A stretch of 64,000 nt of DNA, from contig NZ_RPDH01000002.1 of the NCBI RefSeq assembly GCF_003813775.1, forward strand, positions 434,001 to 498,000, read 5' to 3'. Under the pieces are notes generated by a model. That model did no database searches, had not been told where the DNA came from, and saw only the letters and a program-made list of their open reading frames with translations. The position numbers and the translations under genes are program-made. The stretch comes from Chitinophaga lutea. Its GTDB lineage: Bacteria > Bacteroidota > Bacteroidia > Chitinophagales > Chitinophagaceae. Shown piece by piece: positions 35,442-43,639 of the stretch; within the stretch, counting starts at the first letter, position 1, and the number at the start of each line of letters is the position of its first letter.

Positions 35442-37144
35442 GTATCTACGACTGGCTGGTATTAGGTTTCACGTTAATCACAATCATCCTTTACGGCGTC
35501 TGGAAAAGCCGCGGACAAAAAGACCTCGACAGTTATTTCCTGGGCAACCGCACCATGCCCTGGTATATCATCCTCTTGTCGATCATCGGCACGCAGGCCA
35601 GCGCTATTACTTTCCTGAGTGCACCCGGCCAGGCTTATGCGGACGGCATGCGTTTCGTGCAATATTACTTCGGGCTGCCGCTGGCCATGATCGTGATCTG
35701 TATCGCCTTTGTGCCGATCTTTCACCGGCTGAAGGTATATACCGCTTATGAATACCTGGAGCAGCGCTTCGACCTGAAAACCCGCACGCTCACGTCGTTC
35801 CTGTTCCTTATCCAGCGCGGGCTGTCGACCGGCATCAGCATTTACGCCCCGTCGATCATTTTATCGTCGCTGCTGGGCTGGAACATTTATTACACCAATA
35901 TTTTTATGGGCGGGCTGCTCATTATCTATACCGTGTACGGCGGTACGAAGGCCGTGTCGTACACCCAGAGCCTGCAGCTGGCCATCATCTTCACGGGGAT
36001 GTTCCTCGCGGGCTGGATGGTGGTGCACCTGCTGCCGAAGGAGATCGGGTTTTCCGACGCGCTGCATGTGGCGGGGAAAATGGGCAAGCTGAATGTGATC
36101 GTAACCGATTTCAGCTGGACCGACCGTTACAATATCTGGAGTGGGGTGATCGGCGGATTTTTCCTGGCGCTGTCTTATTTCGGCACCGACCAGAGCCAGG
36201 TGGGGCGGTACCTCACCGCGAAAACACTCACGGAGAGCCGCATGGGCCTGCTGATGAACGGGCTCGTGAAAGTGCCCATGCAGTTCCTGATCATGCTCAT
36301 CGGGGCGCTCGTATTCGTGTTTTACCTTTATTTCCGTGCGCCCATCAACTTCAACCAGGGGCTGCTCAACCAGGTGCACAATTCCGCGTACGCGCCGCAG
36401 ATGCAGGAGCTGGAGCAACAATTCGATTCGCTGACCATCGTGAAACAGCGGCACGTGAAAGCCCTCACAACCGCAATCGATACGGACAACAAGGATTTGA
36501 TCGACAACGCGAAGCTGCAGCTGCAGAACACCGAAGGCGCAGCCGACCAGGTGCGCGATTCCGCCAATGTACTTATCAAAAAAGCCGCACCCGGCGCGGA
36601 AACCAACGATACCAACTACATCTTCCTTCATTTTGTGGTGAACAACCTGCCGAAAGGATTGGTGGGCCTGCTGATCGCCATTATCTTCCTCGCTTCCTGG
36701 GGCAGTATCGCCGCCGCCCTCAACTCGCTGGCATCCACTACCATGGTGGATATTTACAAACGGATGGTGAACAAGGACGGCTCCGAGGCGGAATACCTCC
36801 GGATGTCCAAAATCTGGACGCTGATCTGGGGCGTGTTCAGCATCGCCGTGGCGCAGTTCGCCAGCGGCATGGGCAGCCTCATCGAGGCGGTGAACATCCT
36901 CGGTTCGCTTTTCTACGGCACCATTCTCGGCATTTTTGTGGTGGCCTTTACGATGAAGCGCGTAAAGGGTAGCGCTACGTTCTGGGGCGCCGTGGTAGCG
37001 GAAATATTCGTGGTGGCCATTTACCTCGCGGATGTGATTTCGTTCCTCTGGCTGAACGTGATCGGCTGCCTGCTGGTGATGATCGCGGCGGGACTGATAC
37101 AGCTGGCCATCGGGGTGAACGGGTATGTTGTAAGGAGGAAATAA
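35438..37144 (+). CDS. Sodium:solute symporter (SSS family)
   Basis: A 568-residue inner-membrane symporter with about 13 helices. Family features: DSYFLGNRTMPWYIILLS, the first sodium-site region IGTQASAITFLSAPGQAY, and LSYFGTDQSQVGRYLTAKT. Between helices (about residues 305-390) there is a polar loop of roughly 80 residues with heptad-like pattern (MQELEQQFDSLTIVKQRH), absent from PutP-type members. Start overlaps the 41-residue microprotein. As last gene after the PIG-L deacetylase it probably imports the sugar or amine product with sodium. Confidence 0.92.
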   Translation: MSIYDWLVLGFTLITIILYGVWKSRGQKDLDSYFLGNRTMPWYIILLSIIGTQASAITFLSAPGQAYADGMRFVQYYFGLPLAMIVICIAFVPIFHRLKVYTAYEYLEQRFDLKTRTLTSFLFLIQRGLSTGISIYAPSIILSSLLGWNIYYTNIFMGGLLIIYTVYGGTKAVSYTQSLQLAIIFTGMFLAGWMVVHLLPKEIGFSDALHVAGKMGKLNVIVTDFSWTDRYNIWSGVIGGFFLALSYFGTDQSQVGRYLTAKTLTESRMGLLMNGLVKVPMQFLIMLIGALVFVFYLYFRAPINFNQGLLNQVHNSAYAPQMQELEQQFDSLTIVKQRHVKALTTAIDTDNKDLIDNAKLQLQNTEGAADQVRDSANVLIKKAAPGAETNDTNYIFLHFVVNNLPKGLVGLLIAIIFLASWGSIAAALNSLASTTMVDIYKRMVNKDGSEAEYLRMSKIWTLIWGVFSIAVAQFASGMGSLIEAVNILGSLFYGTILGIFVVAFTMKRVKGSATFWGAVVAEIFVVAIYLADVISFLWLNVIGCLLVMIAAGLIQLAIGVNGYVVRRK

Positions 37145-37191
37145 TCATGCATGCGGGCGGCCATGGCTGCGGGCAAATCCTGCCATAAAAG

Positions 37192-37229
37192 AAAGCGGGT
37201 ATCACGTTCACACGCGATACCCGCTTTTT
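37192..37229. terminator. Bidirectional terminator between symporter and DUF2911 gene
   Basis: Perfect 12-bp stem AAAGCGGGTATC / GATACCCGCTTT (37192-37203, 37216-37227) with T-rich tails on both strands between convergent genes. Confidence 0.85.
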
Positions 37230-37245
37230 ATTGTCCGATGCCGGC

Positions 37246-38094
37246 TTAAAGCGTAGCGATCAGTTTTTCGTTGAGGAGCACATAGTCGGCGTTGTTCCCG
37301 GCTTTGGCCAGTTCTTTGGATTTTTCGGCAGTGGCTTTCGCAGCGGCCTTGTCACCCATTTTAGCCTGGATTTTTGCTTTCAGGTGAAAGATCCAGTAAG
37401 CTTTGTCGTTTGCCTTGGTGGCGGCATCGGCCCATTCCAGCGCGGTTTTCAGGTCGCGGCCGGTTTCGAAATAATAGCTGGCGGCCTGGAAGTACGGCTT
37501 TTTATCCGTTTTCATGGCGGCGTCGATCTGTGCCATCACTTTGCCGTCGATGTCTGCAGTGATCTCGATCGGCAGCATCACGCGGTCCCACAGCAGCATC
37601 ATGGTCATGGCGCTCGGGCGCACGTTCTCAAACGCGATCATGAATGATTCTACGGGGAAGGGGAGCTCCTGGGCGTCGGCTTTGAAGCGCGCCACGTCTT
37701 CTTCCTGTTTGTACCCGTCGGTGCCCCAGTTTTTCAGGCCTTTATTGATCACCACTTCCCAGGTGCTTTCACCCTGTTTGGCCAGTGTATAGATCACGTA
37801 TTCACCGGCGGGCACCACGGTGCCGTTCAGTTTTACGTCTTCCCCGAACTTGATTTTGGTAGCGGCATTCGCACCCACGCGCCACATGCGGCCGTAAGGG
37901 ATGAGGTTGCCCAGCACTTCGCGGCCTTTCACGGCAGGGCGGGAGTAGGTCACTTCCACTTCAGACAGGGCAAAGTCCTGTTTGATGGTCTGGGTAGGGC
38001 TCGGCTGGGGCATTTTAATGCCCTGCGCAGCAACAGGGGCCGTGGCTATCACGCACAGCGCAGCAGCAGACAAAAACGCAGATAGTTTTTTCAT
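37246..38094 (-). CDS. DUF2911 domain-containing exported protein
   Basis: A 282-residue protein with signal peptide (LSAFLSAAALCVIATAPVAAQ), the DUF2911 beta domain (TQTIKQDFALSEVEVTYSRP, GRMWRVGANAATKIKFGEDV, GTVVPAGEYVIYTL) and a C-terminal TPR-like helical part (ASYYFETGRDLKTALEWADAAT). DUF2911 proteins are common in Bacteroidota; function not established. Monocistronic. Confidence 0.88.
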   Translation of the reverse strand: MKKLSAFLSAAALCVIATAPVAAQGIKMPQPSPTQTIKQDFALSEVEVTYSRPAVKGREVLGNLIPYGRMWRVGANAATKIKFGEDVKLNGTVVPAGEYVIYTLAKQGESTWEVVINKGLKNWGTDGYKQEEDVARFKADAQELPFPVESFMIAFENVRPSAMTMMLLWDRVMLPIEITADIDGKVMAQIDAAMKTDKKPYFQAASYYFETGRDLKTALEWADAATKANDKAYWIFHLKAKIQAKMGDKAAAKATAEKSKELAKAGNNADYVLLNEKLIATL

Positions 38095-38144
38095 TGGTTT
38101 ATAAAGTTTGGTGGTAAGAAAGTTGCATGCAAAAATAAGGAACT

Positions 38145-38804
38145 CTATTCGATCAGCCCGTTCCGGAACGCATATAATACCAGCCCCACCGTATTTTTAA
38201 CATTCAGCTTTTCCAGGAGCTTCTGGCGCAGGCCTTCTACGGTGCGGGGGCTCAGGAAGATCTGTTCCGAGATCTCCTGCGTGGTGAATTCGTTGCAGAT
38301 CAGCTTCAGTACTTCCAGCTCACGGTCGGTAAGCTGTACCTCGTTCTTGAAAGTGGGTTTGAACTGCTGCTTGTTTTTATGCAGCACTTTTTTGAGGAGG
38401 GCCAGGTTTACATTTTCGTTGAAGTAAAAACCTTTCTCGAAGGTGGTGCAGATGGCTTCGTAGATTTCTTCCGGTTCACTGTTTTTGAGCAGGTAGGCGT
38501 TGGCCCCGTTTTCCACCAGGTGCACGATGAAGTTATCGTCTTCGTACATGGTGAGAATGATGACTTTGACCTGGGGGTATTTTTCCTTGACCTTGATGGT
38601 GGCCTGGATGCCGTCCATTTTGGGCATCTTGAGGTCCATCAGGATCACGTCCGGCTGCTGTTCCTGCATGATCTGCAGCAGATGCTCGCCGTCTTCCGCC
38701 TCGAATACCACATTGATATTCTCATAAGGCGTCAACGTATTGATGACCCCGCTACGGAATATTTTATGGTCGTCGGCAATAGCGACTTTGATAGGCGACA
38801 GCAT
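38145..38804 (-). CDS. LuxR/NarL-type response regulator
   Basis: About 219 residues. Receiver domain with the acidic pair IADDH and phospho-acceptor Asp in VILMDLKMPKMDG (residue 57 from this start), conserved Thr/Lys in ILTMYEDD and LLKNS; C-terminal GerE helix-turn-helix (LTDRELEVLKLICNEFTTQEIS, LSPRTVEGLRQKLLEKL). It lies 18 bp after the histidine kinase in the same unit and is its evident partner. The open frame reaches 38816; ATG 38804 fits the family better. It probably binds the perfect palindrome at 40884-40903. Confidence 0.94.
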   Translation of the reverse strand: MLSPIKVAIADDHKIFRSGVINTLTPYENINVVFEAEDGEHLLQIMQEQQPDVILMDLKMPKMDGIQATIKVKEKYPQVKVIILTMYEDDNFIVHLVENGANAYLLKNSEPEEIYEAICTTFEKGFYFNENVNLALLKKVLHKNKQQFKPTFKNEVQLTDRELEVLKLICNEFTTQEISEQIFLSPRTVEGLRQKLLEKLNVKNTVGLVLYAFRNGLIE

Positions 38805-38822
38805 AACAGCGTACAATTTAGC

Positions 38823-39617
38823 TTAAACAACAGGCTGATAGTTCTCCACCCTGATCTCGGCCACTGTACCGATGGGTGAATTCTTCACAAAGGTGATGTT
38901 TCCGCCGATAATATTCAAACGGCTTTCGATATTTTTTAGGCCCAGGTGGCCGGTTTTTTTCCGGGATTCTTCGAATTTGTCGACCAGCAGACCGTTCCCG
39001 TCGTCTTCCACGCGGATGGTGAGCAGGTTGGGGGTGCTCTGGTAGGTGATGAATACATGCCCCGCTTCAGCGTGTTTAAGCACGTTGTTCATCAGTTCCT
39101 GCACTACGCGGTATACGTTCAGCGCCTTTTCACGATCGACAGGGTAGCTGGTGGCGTCTGTTTTAAAGGAAATGGCGATCTGTTTGTTTTTGTTCATCAG
39201 GCTGCAGAACGAATCGAGCGCATGGCTGAGGCCGAGGTTCTCCAGGGTAGTGGGATGCAGGCTTTGGGAGATGAAGCGGAGCTGCTGGATGATGGTATCC
39301 GTAAACTCCTTCGTTTCCTTGATCCGTTCCTTTTCCCCGTTGCCCGCCAGCTGCTGGAGGTGATTGAGGTTCAGCTTGAGCACCGAGAGCTGGGCGCCCA
39401 CTTCATCATGCAGGTCTTCCGCAATACGCTTGCGTTCCGTTTCCTGCCCCTGTAACACCGCCACGAGTCGTTCTTTCTGGATTTGCAGGTCTTTGTCCTT
39501 TAACTTCAGTTTATATTGAACCACCTGTTTCTGCTGCAACACCACCATCACCACCACAAAAATACCCAGGCTCAGCATCACGATCGTGCCTATTAGTATA
39601 AGTTGTAATGTGTTCAT
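38823..39617 (-). CDS. Sensor histidine kinase (HisKA_3 type)
   Basis: A 264-residue kinase with a single N-terminal helix (about residues 5-27), a coiled coil (KQVVQYKLKLKDKDLQIQKE), the dimerisation/phosphoacceptor segment ETERKRIAEDLHDEVGAQLS with His70, and the ATPase domain with N-box VQELMNNVLKHAEA and G-box VEDDGNGL, GHLGLKNIESR. It has no extracytoplasmic sensor of its own; the multi-pass membrane protein encoded upstream and overlapping by 4 bp likely supplies sensing. Pairs with the LuxR-type regulator downstream. Confidence 0.94.
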   Translation of the reverse strand: MNTLQLILIGTIVMLSLGIFVVVMVVLQQKQVVQYKLKLKDKDLQIQKERLVAVLQGQETERKRIAEDLHDEVGAQLSVLKLNLNHLQQLAGNGEKERIKETKEFTDTIIQQLRFISQSLHPTTLENLGLSHALDSFCSLMNKNKQIAISFKTDATSYPVDREKALNVYRVVQELMNNVLKHAEAGHVFITYQSTPNLLTIRVEDDGNGLLVDKFEESRKKTGHLGLKNIESRLNIIGGNITFVKNSPIGTVAEIRVENYQPVV

Positions 39618-40288
39618 GCCCGCGCTCTTTTTATTTTTGAGAGCCCAATATAGAAAAGAATTACCTGAATTACGCCGGCAATCCAGTAGAGCGATGCGGT
39701 AATCTTGTACATGGACTCCAGCACTTCGCTTGGGCCTTTCTGCTGTATCAGGTTAAAAGACAGGTTTAACAGGAAACCGCAGCAGACGTTTACAAAGAGC
39801 CCTGCATTAAACCAGAACACGGGCAGGGAATTGATATAGATGGATTTTTCGATCAGGTCCTCGTCGCGCATCAGCTGCAGGAAAAACATCACACCGTAAA
39901 TGATGAGCAGGGCGGACCGGAAGGAGATAAAAACGGAGTTAAACTTGAGCGGCCCTTCCAGCACGGTGATATCGACGGCAAACAGGAGAGTGGCCACGAG
40001 CATGATCCATTTGAGCGCTTTTTTGGTAGAAGGGCTTTTAAATACCTGTATATAGAACAGGGAGAGAATAATAAATTGAACGAGGTGAATACAAGTGATG
40101 AAAGCCATGTTGTTCCTGAAAATCCGGGCGATCACGTCGGAACCGACACCATAGGCGACGCAGGATATCAGGTAGATGTATATCAGCCGCTGCTCTTTAT
40201 TCAGCAGGGGAAGTTTTAAAGTAAAGGGGATCAAAAAAAGAATTTCGACCCCCACCATAAAATAGAAAAAATAGTGATGAAGCGGCAC
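39614..40288 (-). CDS. Multi-pass membrane protein coupled to the histidine kinase
   Basis: A 224-residue protein starting at GTG 40288, with about seven hydrophobic helices and short loops (YFFYFMVGVEILFLIPFTL through LYWIAGVIQVILFYIGLSKI). No enzyme motif. Its stop overlaps the start of the histidine kinase (ATGA), and the kinase lacks a sensor domain, so it is probably the sensory membrane module of a split receptor. Family not recognised; 7TM sensory proteins of this size occur next to such kinases in Bacteroidota. Confidence 0.7.
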   Translation of the reverse strand: MPLHHYFFYFMVGVEILFLIPFTLKLPLLNKEQRLIYIYLISCVAYGVGSDVIARIFRNNMAFITCIHLVQFIILSLFYIQVFKSPSTKKALKWIMLVATLLFAVDITVLEGPLKFNSVFISFRSALLIIYGVMFFLQLMRDEDLIEKSIYINSLPVFWFNAGLFVNVCCGFLLNLSFNLIQQKGPSEVLESMYKITASLYWIAGVIQVILFYIGLSKIKRARA

Positions 40289-40298
40289 TTAGTTATCT

Positions 40299-40691
40299 TT
40301 ATCCGTTACTTGTATCTGAGTTCAATGGATTCGCTTTGGGGCAGTCGTACGGGCACAAGATATCGGTATCCAGGATATCGTCGGCAGGCGAATCTTTATC
40401 CATGCTGGTCTGAGAAGGCAGGATGTCGTTTCCGTCCGCGTCTACCGCAACAATTACAAACTTCTTATCGCGTTTCCCGTCTTTGTCCAGGTCCAGCCCG
40501 TAATAAATGCGTAAACCCGTAGCGCCGTCTTTCGACAGGAGTTTCTCCAGTTTGTTGATACCGAAGAAGGCGGCGAGGATGGGTTCTTTGTGCTTTTTCA
40601 CGATCTTCTGATCGACACGGTACGCTTCCGTGAGCTGGGCACCCCGCACAAGAGAGATGAATTTACCAGCATCTTTGTTAAACTTTGACAT
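40299..40691 (-). CDS. Unknown protein heading the two-component unit
   Basis: A 130-residue soluble protein without signal peptide. N-terminal helix (SKFNKDAGKFISLVRGAQLTE), a central FFGINKLEKLLS, then YYGLDLDKDGKRDKKFVIVAVDADG, which carries two DxDxDG-like Asp-rich turns that could bind calcium, and a C-terminal tail with CPYDCP (two Cys that might bind metal). It is 10 bp upstream of the membrane protein gene, first in the unit 40691-38145. No function assigned; could modulate the signalling unit. Confidence 0.65.
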   Translation of the reverse strand: MSKFNKDAGKFISLVRGAQLTEAYRVDQKIVKKHKEPILAAFFGINKLEKLLSKDGATGLRIYYGLDLDKDGKRDKKFVIVAVDADGNDILPSQTSMDKDSPADDILDTDILCPYDCPKANPLNSDTSNG

Positions 40692-41145
40692 GTGATGTTG
40701 TTTTAGGAGTTAGTAGAAATATCGGGTAAAATTATTACAAAATACCACTTTTCAAAGCCCCCCGGAAGCGTCATTTTCCCGCTCAAACGAAGATGTGACA
40801 CCCATCAGGTGAGCCATGGGGTTAGATCGGGAGCGTACCAGGCTACTGCGGCAATAGTACAGTTTGCGTGTTTTCCCCTCCAAAATGCGTAGTTCTACGC
40901 ATTCGGTATTTATAGGGTCTTAACGCTTGACTGTCAGTTCATTCTTCCCAACCTTTGTACTATTGAAAGTGAAGGGACAGGAGGGTTAATGAAACCGTGT
41001 TAATTCCAAAAGTTCACACGCACTCGGGCCTTTCTACCATAGTTTGTTTTCGTTAGTATGCAGAGGGTTGCCGGTTACCCAAAAGCCGGCAGTAGTTACA
41101 GTACGTTATCCCCAAAAAATTGTAAACGAACCAAAAGTGATCGCT
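40692..41145. other. 454-bp divergent regulatory region
   Basis: Non-coding space between the two-component unit and the divergent beta-sandwich gene. It contains the perfect palindrome at 40884-40903 and, about 30 bp further, TTGAC (40927) and TACTATTG (near 40960), a weak -33/-7 pair pointing to the right. The frame to the right is open from 41044, but no good start exists before 41146. Confidence 0.5.
40884..40903. promoter_or_regulatory. Perfect 20-bp palindromic operator candidate
   Basis: AATGCGTAG, TT, CTACGCATT: nine-bp arms without mismatch, 2-bp centre. It lies in the divergent region between the LuxR-type regulator unit and the 41146 gene. LuxR/NarL regulators bind such short-spaced inverted repeats. 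It has no T-run and so is not a terminator. Confidence 0.6.
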
Positions 41146-42036
41146 ATGAGTTACCTGTTAATTGGAAACATCTCTGCGCTGATCTGTGAAGAGAACATCG
41201 AACCCCTTGCGAACGCGCGTATCAGGATTTATCTCCCTTCCCAGAATTACGGGGTGGAGGAGCTGGCACGCGGAATTTTTAAGGACCTTCGGCGGCTGTC
41301 TGAAAGCGACGTGCAAGCCAAAGCAGATCACCTGTTGGCCGAGTCCATGCTGGACGAACGGGGGAATTTCAGCATCAGCTGGGAAGACCTTCACCTGTTC
41401 ACCGAGCCGCTGGAAATGGACATCTGCCTCAACAGCGTTCCCGGACGGCATACCGGCCAACAGGAATGGGTCCAGTTTCATCTCAGTACGTTTGTTCCCC
41501 ATTGGAAGCGGTCCAAAAACAGGTACCTGGGCGCGTTTGCCTACGTGGTGCCAGCCGACAAATGGACCGTTATACGCCGTGAGTTCGGCGCCTGGGTGAT
41601 TACCGGGGCCGTGAAACACGCGGAAACCCTCCAGGGCCTGAAAACCCTGCGGGTAGAGGCTTACAACGCCCTCAACGACCGCCTGCTGGGCTGGTGCAAT
41701 ACCAGCGAAACGGGGCATTACCGGTTGTATTTTTCCAGGAAAGACCTCAGCGGTGGCCGGCTGATGCAGATCCTGAAAAACAATGACGACCTGTTCAGCG
41801 ACGGGCCCGATGTATATTTCAAAGTGTACAGCGGCAACCAGCTGGTATGGCATGAAAGTAAAGATATCGCGCTGCAGCCTGAAAGGCAGCAACTGAAGCA
41901 TTGCGCAAAACTAAACCTGTTCATTCAACCTGCCCCCGCGGAAAAAAAACCGCCGAGATTATCGGGCTGGCTGAATGATTTTATCCAGATCAACAAAACA
42001 AGACCTCATTATAAAGACCGGTACGTCACGTACTGA
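41146..42036 (+). CDS. Unknown protein with two transthyretin-like beta-sandwich segments
   Basis: About 296 residues from ATG 41146 (MSYLLIGNIS). No signal peptide. Two segments resemble each other and a transthyretin-like fold: residues about 5-115 (IGNISALICEENIEPLANARIRIYL, then ERGNFSISWEDL) and about 155-265 (ITGAVKHAETLQGLKTLRVEAY, ETGHYRLYFSRKDLS, GPDVYFKVYSGNQLVW). The LANARIRIY / T-x-GHYRLYF pattern is the usual beta-sandwich repeat. A Pro/Lys-rich C-terminus follows. It faces away from a two-component unit across a palindrome, so it is a likely target gene. Function not known. Confidence 0.6.
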   Translation: MSYLLIGNISALICEENIEPLANARIRIYLPSQNYGVEELARGIFKDLRRLSESDVQAKADHLLAESMLDERGNFSISWEDLHLFTEPLEMDICLNSVPGRHTGQQEWVQFHLSTFVPHWKRSKNRYLGAFAYVVPADKWTVIRREFGAWVITGAVKHAETLQGLKTLRVEAYNALNDRLLGWCNTSETGHYRLYFSRKDLSGGRLMQILKNNDDLFSDGPDVYFKVYSGNQLVWHESKDIALQPERQQLKHCAKLNLFIQPAPAEKKPPRLSGWLNDFIQINKTRPHYKDRYVTY

Positions 42037-42069
42037 GTCCTCCAATGTTGGAAAGCCCCAATTTTCATA

Positions 42070-42119
42070 AACAGCTACCCACCCTCAGCCAAGCCTCCCC
42101 CAAGGGTAGCTGTTTTTTT
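42070..42119 (+). terminator. Terminator after the beta-sandwich gene
   Basis: Perfect 11-bp stem AACAGCTACCC / GGGTAGCTGTT (42070-42080, 42104-42114), 23-nt loop, then seven T. Confidence 0.8.
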
Positions 42120-42281
42120 CTTTCTTCTTTCGCGGGATGACATAGTCCCATCAGCCTGTTAATTACCTCTAAATTGACCCTCTTGGGGCCTGTGATGAGA
42201 GCTTCCTGAAAACGAGCCGCCACAAGCAACTGCTAACCAGAGACTTACAAGCACGGATGTGGCTGAAACCGGCCACCCTTC

Positions 42282-42399
42282 TGTGATCCTTGTGTGATCC
42301 TTCGGTCAAACACCGTCAAATCCGCCAGGGTATTGAACAGCACAGGAGAATCACACATGGATCACAGGACAACCACTGGAGGATCACACAAGGATCACA
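42282..42399. repeat. Phased GGATCACA octamer cluster
   Basis: Six copies of GGATCACA or a one-base variant in three pairs, each pair with start-to-start distance of exactly 11 bp: minus strand at 42282 and 42293, plus strand at 42348 (GAATCACA) and 42359, plus strand at 42381 and 42392. The first and third pairs form a perfect 20-bp inverted repeat (42282-42301 with 42380-42399) separated by 78 bp. It lies 87-204 bp past the 3' end of xerD. Repeated helical phasing suggests a protein-binding array, but the pairing could also fold in RNA. Confidence 0.7.
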
Positions 42400-42485
42400 C
42401 GAGGATGACTGACCCGGCCGGTGAACATTGGACAACTCGCCGGGTTAAAATAACACGGATCGAAGGTTTACGCCGCTGGTTCCGG

Positions 42486-43382
42486 TCAGAAGCCCGGATG
42501 GTATTGTTGCAACATATCCCGGAGGTACTCCCGGTTGAGGTGGGTATAAATCTCGGTAGTGGTGATGCTTTCATGCCCGAGCATTTCCTGCACGGCAACG
42601 AGGTCGGCGCCCCCTTCCACCAGATGGGTGGCGAAGGAATGGCGGAAGGTATGCGGGGAGATGGATTTGCTGATCCGCGCTTTGGCCGCCAGGTCCTTGA
42701 TGAGCAGGAAAATCATGACGCGGCTCAGCTTGCTGCCGCGGCGGTTCAGGAAGAGGATATCTTCATGGCCCTTTTTGATGATCATGTGCCGCCGGGTGGT
42801 ATCGTTATACAACGTAATGTTCTTAATGGCCGAGGTACCGATGGGAATGAGGCGTTCCTTGTCGCCTTTACCCGTCACCCGCACAAAACCGTCTTCGAGG
42901 TACAGTTGCGAGATCTTCAGGTTGACGGCTTCGCTTACGCGAAGGCCGCAGCTGTACATGGTTTCAATAATGGCTTTATTCCGGTGCCCTTCTGCCTTGC
43001 TCAGGTCGATCTGCCCGATGAGCAGTTCTATCTCTTCATACGTCAGGAAATCGGGCAGTTTTCGGCTCGCCTTGGGAGATTCCAGCAACTGGGAAGGATC
43101 GGCCGGTATCAGCCCCTGCAACAGCAGGAAACGGAAAAACGCCTTCATGCCGGAAATGATGCGGGCCTGGGAGGTGCCCGTCATACCCAGCGAGGCTATC
43201 CATTCCGTGCAGGCCTGGAGGTGCTTCAGCGTTACGTCCTGCGGCGCAATGGCCAGGCCGTTGGCCGTAAGATACTGCGTGAGCGTTTTTACGTCGCGCT
43301 CGTAAGCCTCTATCGTATTGGGTGAAAGGGAGCGTTCAATCTTCAGATGGATCCTGAACCGGTTAATGCTGGATTCCCACAT
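42486..43382 (-). CDS. xerD: Site-specific tyrosine recombinase XerD
   Basis: A 298-residue recombinase, the exact length of E. coli XerD. N-terminal SAM-like domain (INRFRIHLKIERSLSPNTIEAY) and C-terminal catalytic domain with Arg in SCGLRVSEAVNL, Lys in TGKGDKERLIP, HxxR in HTFRHSFATH, His in MLGHESITTTEIY and the nucleophile Tyr there. With XerC it resolves chromosome dimers at dif; a single-Xer system is also possible. Start ATG 43382: four bp after a -7 box, so a leaderless transcript is likely. Longer open frame to 43511 has no homology. Confidence 0.95.
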   Translation of the reverse strand: MWESSINRFRIHLKIERSLSPNTIEAYERDVKTLTQYLTANGLAIAPQDVTLKHLQACTEWIASLGMTGTSQARIISGMKAFFRFLLLQGLIPADPSQLLESPKASRKLPDFLTYEEIELLIGQIDLSKAEGHRNKAIIETMYSCGLRVSEAVNLKISQLYLEDGFVRVTGKGDKERLIPIGTSAIKNITLYNDTTRRHMIIKKGHEDILFLNRRGSKLSRVMIFLLIKDLAAKARISKSISPHTFRHSFATHLVEGGADLVAVQEMLGHESITTTEIYTHLNREYLRDMLQQYHPGF

Positions 43383-43386
43383 AGGG

Positions 43387-43394
43387 CAAAAGTA
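43387..43394 (-). promoter_or_regulatory. -7 box of xerD
   Basis: On the minus strand TACTTTTG, an exact TAnnTTTG match, ends 4 bp before the xerD ATG. Confidence 0.45.
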
Positions 43395-43639
43395 CAATGA
43401 AATCCATTGCGCCCGCGGTATCCATCGTACCGGGCACAAACATGCAACATTAACTTTATATGAAAATATGCCCTGTTTTTTGCATAAAACCATCATGAAC
43501 AGGCCACTCATTGAAAAATATTTATCAGACGCGGCTTGTTTTTAGAAATAACCAAACAAAAAACCTGATTCTTTTACTACTTTTATAACCGCTGAATTTT
43601 AGCAATAATGTTATATTGAACGAACATTCAACCACTGTT

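Larger units (their letters stand above)
42037..42485. other. 449-bp intergenic region with phased octamers
   Basis: Contains the terminator of the 41146 gene and, close to xerD, the GGATCACA array at 42282-42399. The remainder shows nothing recognisable; the long antisense frame over xerD begins here and is rejected. Confidence 0.5.

Noticed and set aside
42282..42399. Transposon terminal inverted repeats
   Set aside because: The 20-bp inverted pair encloses only 78 bp with no transposase, no target-site duplication seen, and further octamer copies inside; a protein-binding array is more likely.
42294..43325. Plus-strand ORF of 343 codons over the xerD gene
   Set aside because: Antisense shadow of XerD, which has full catalytic motifs; codon pattern on this strand is not protein-like.
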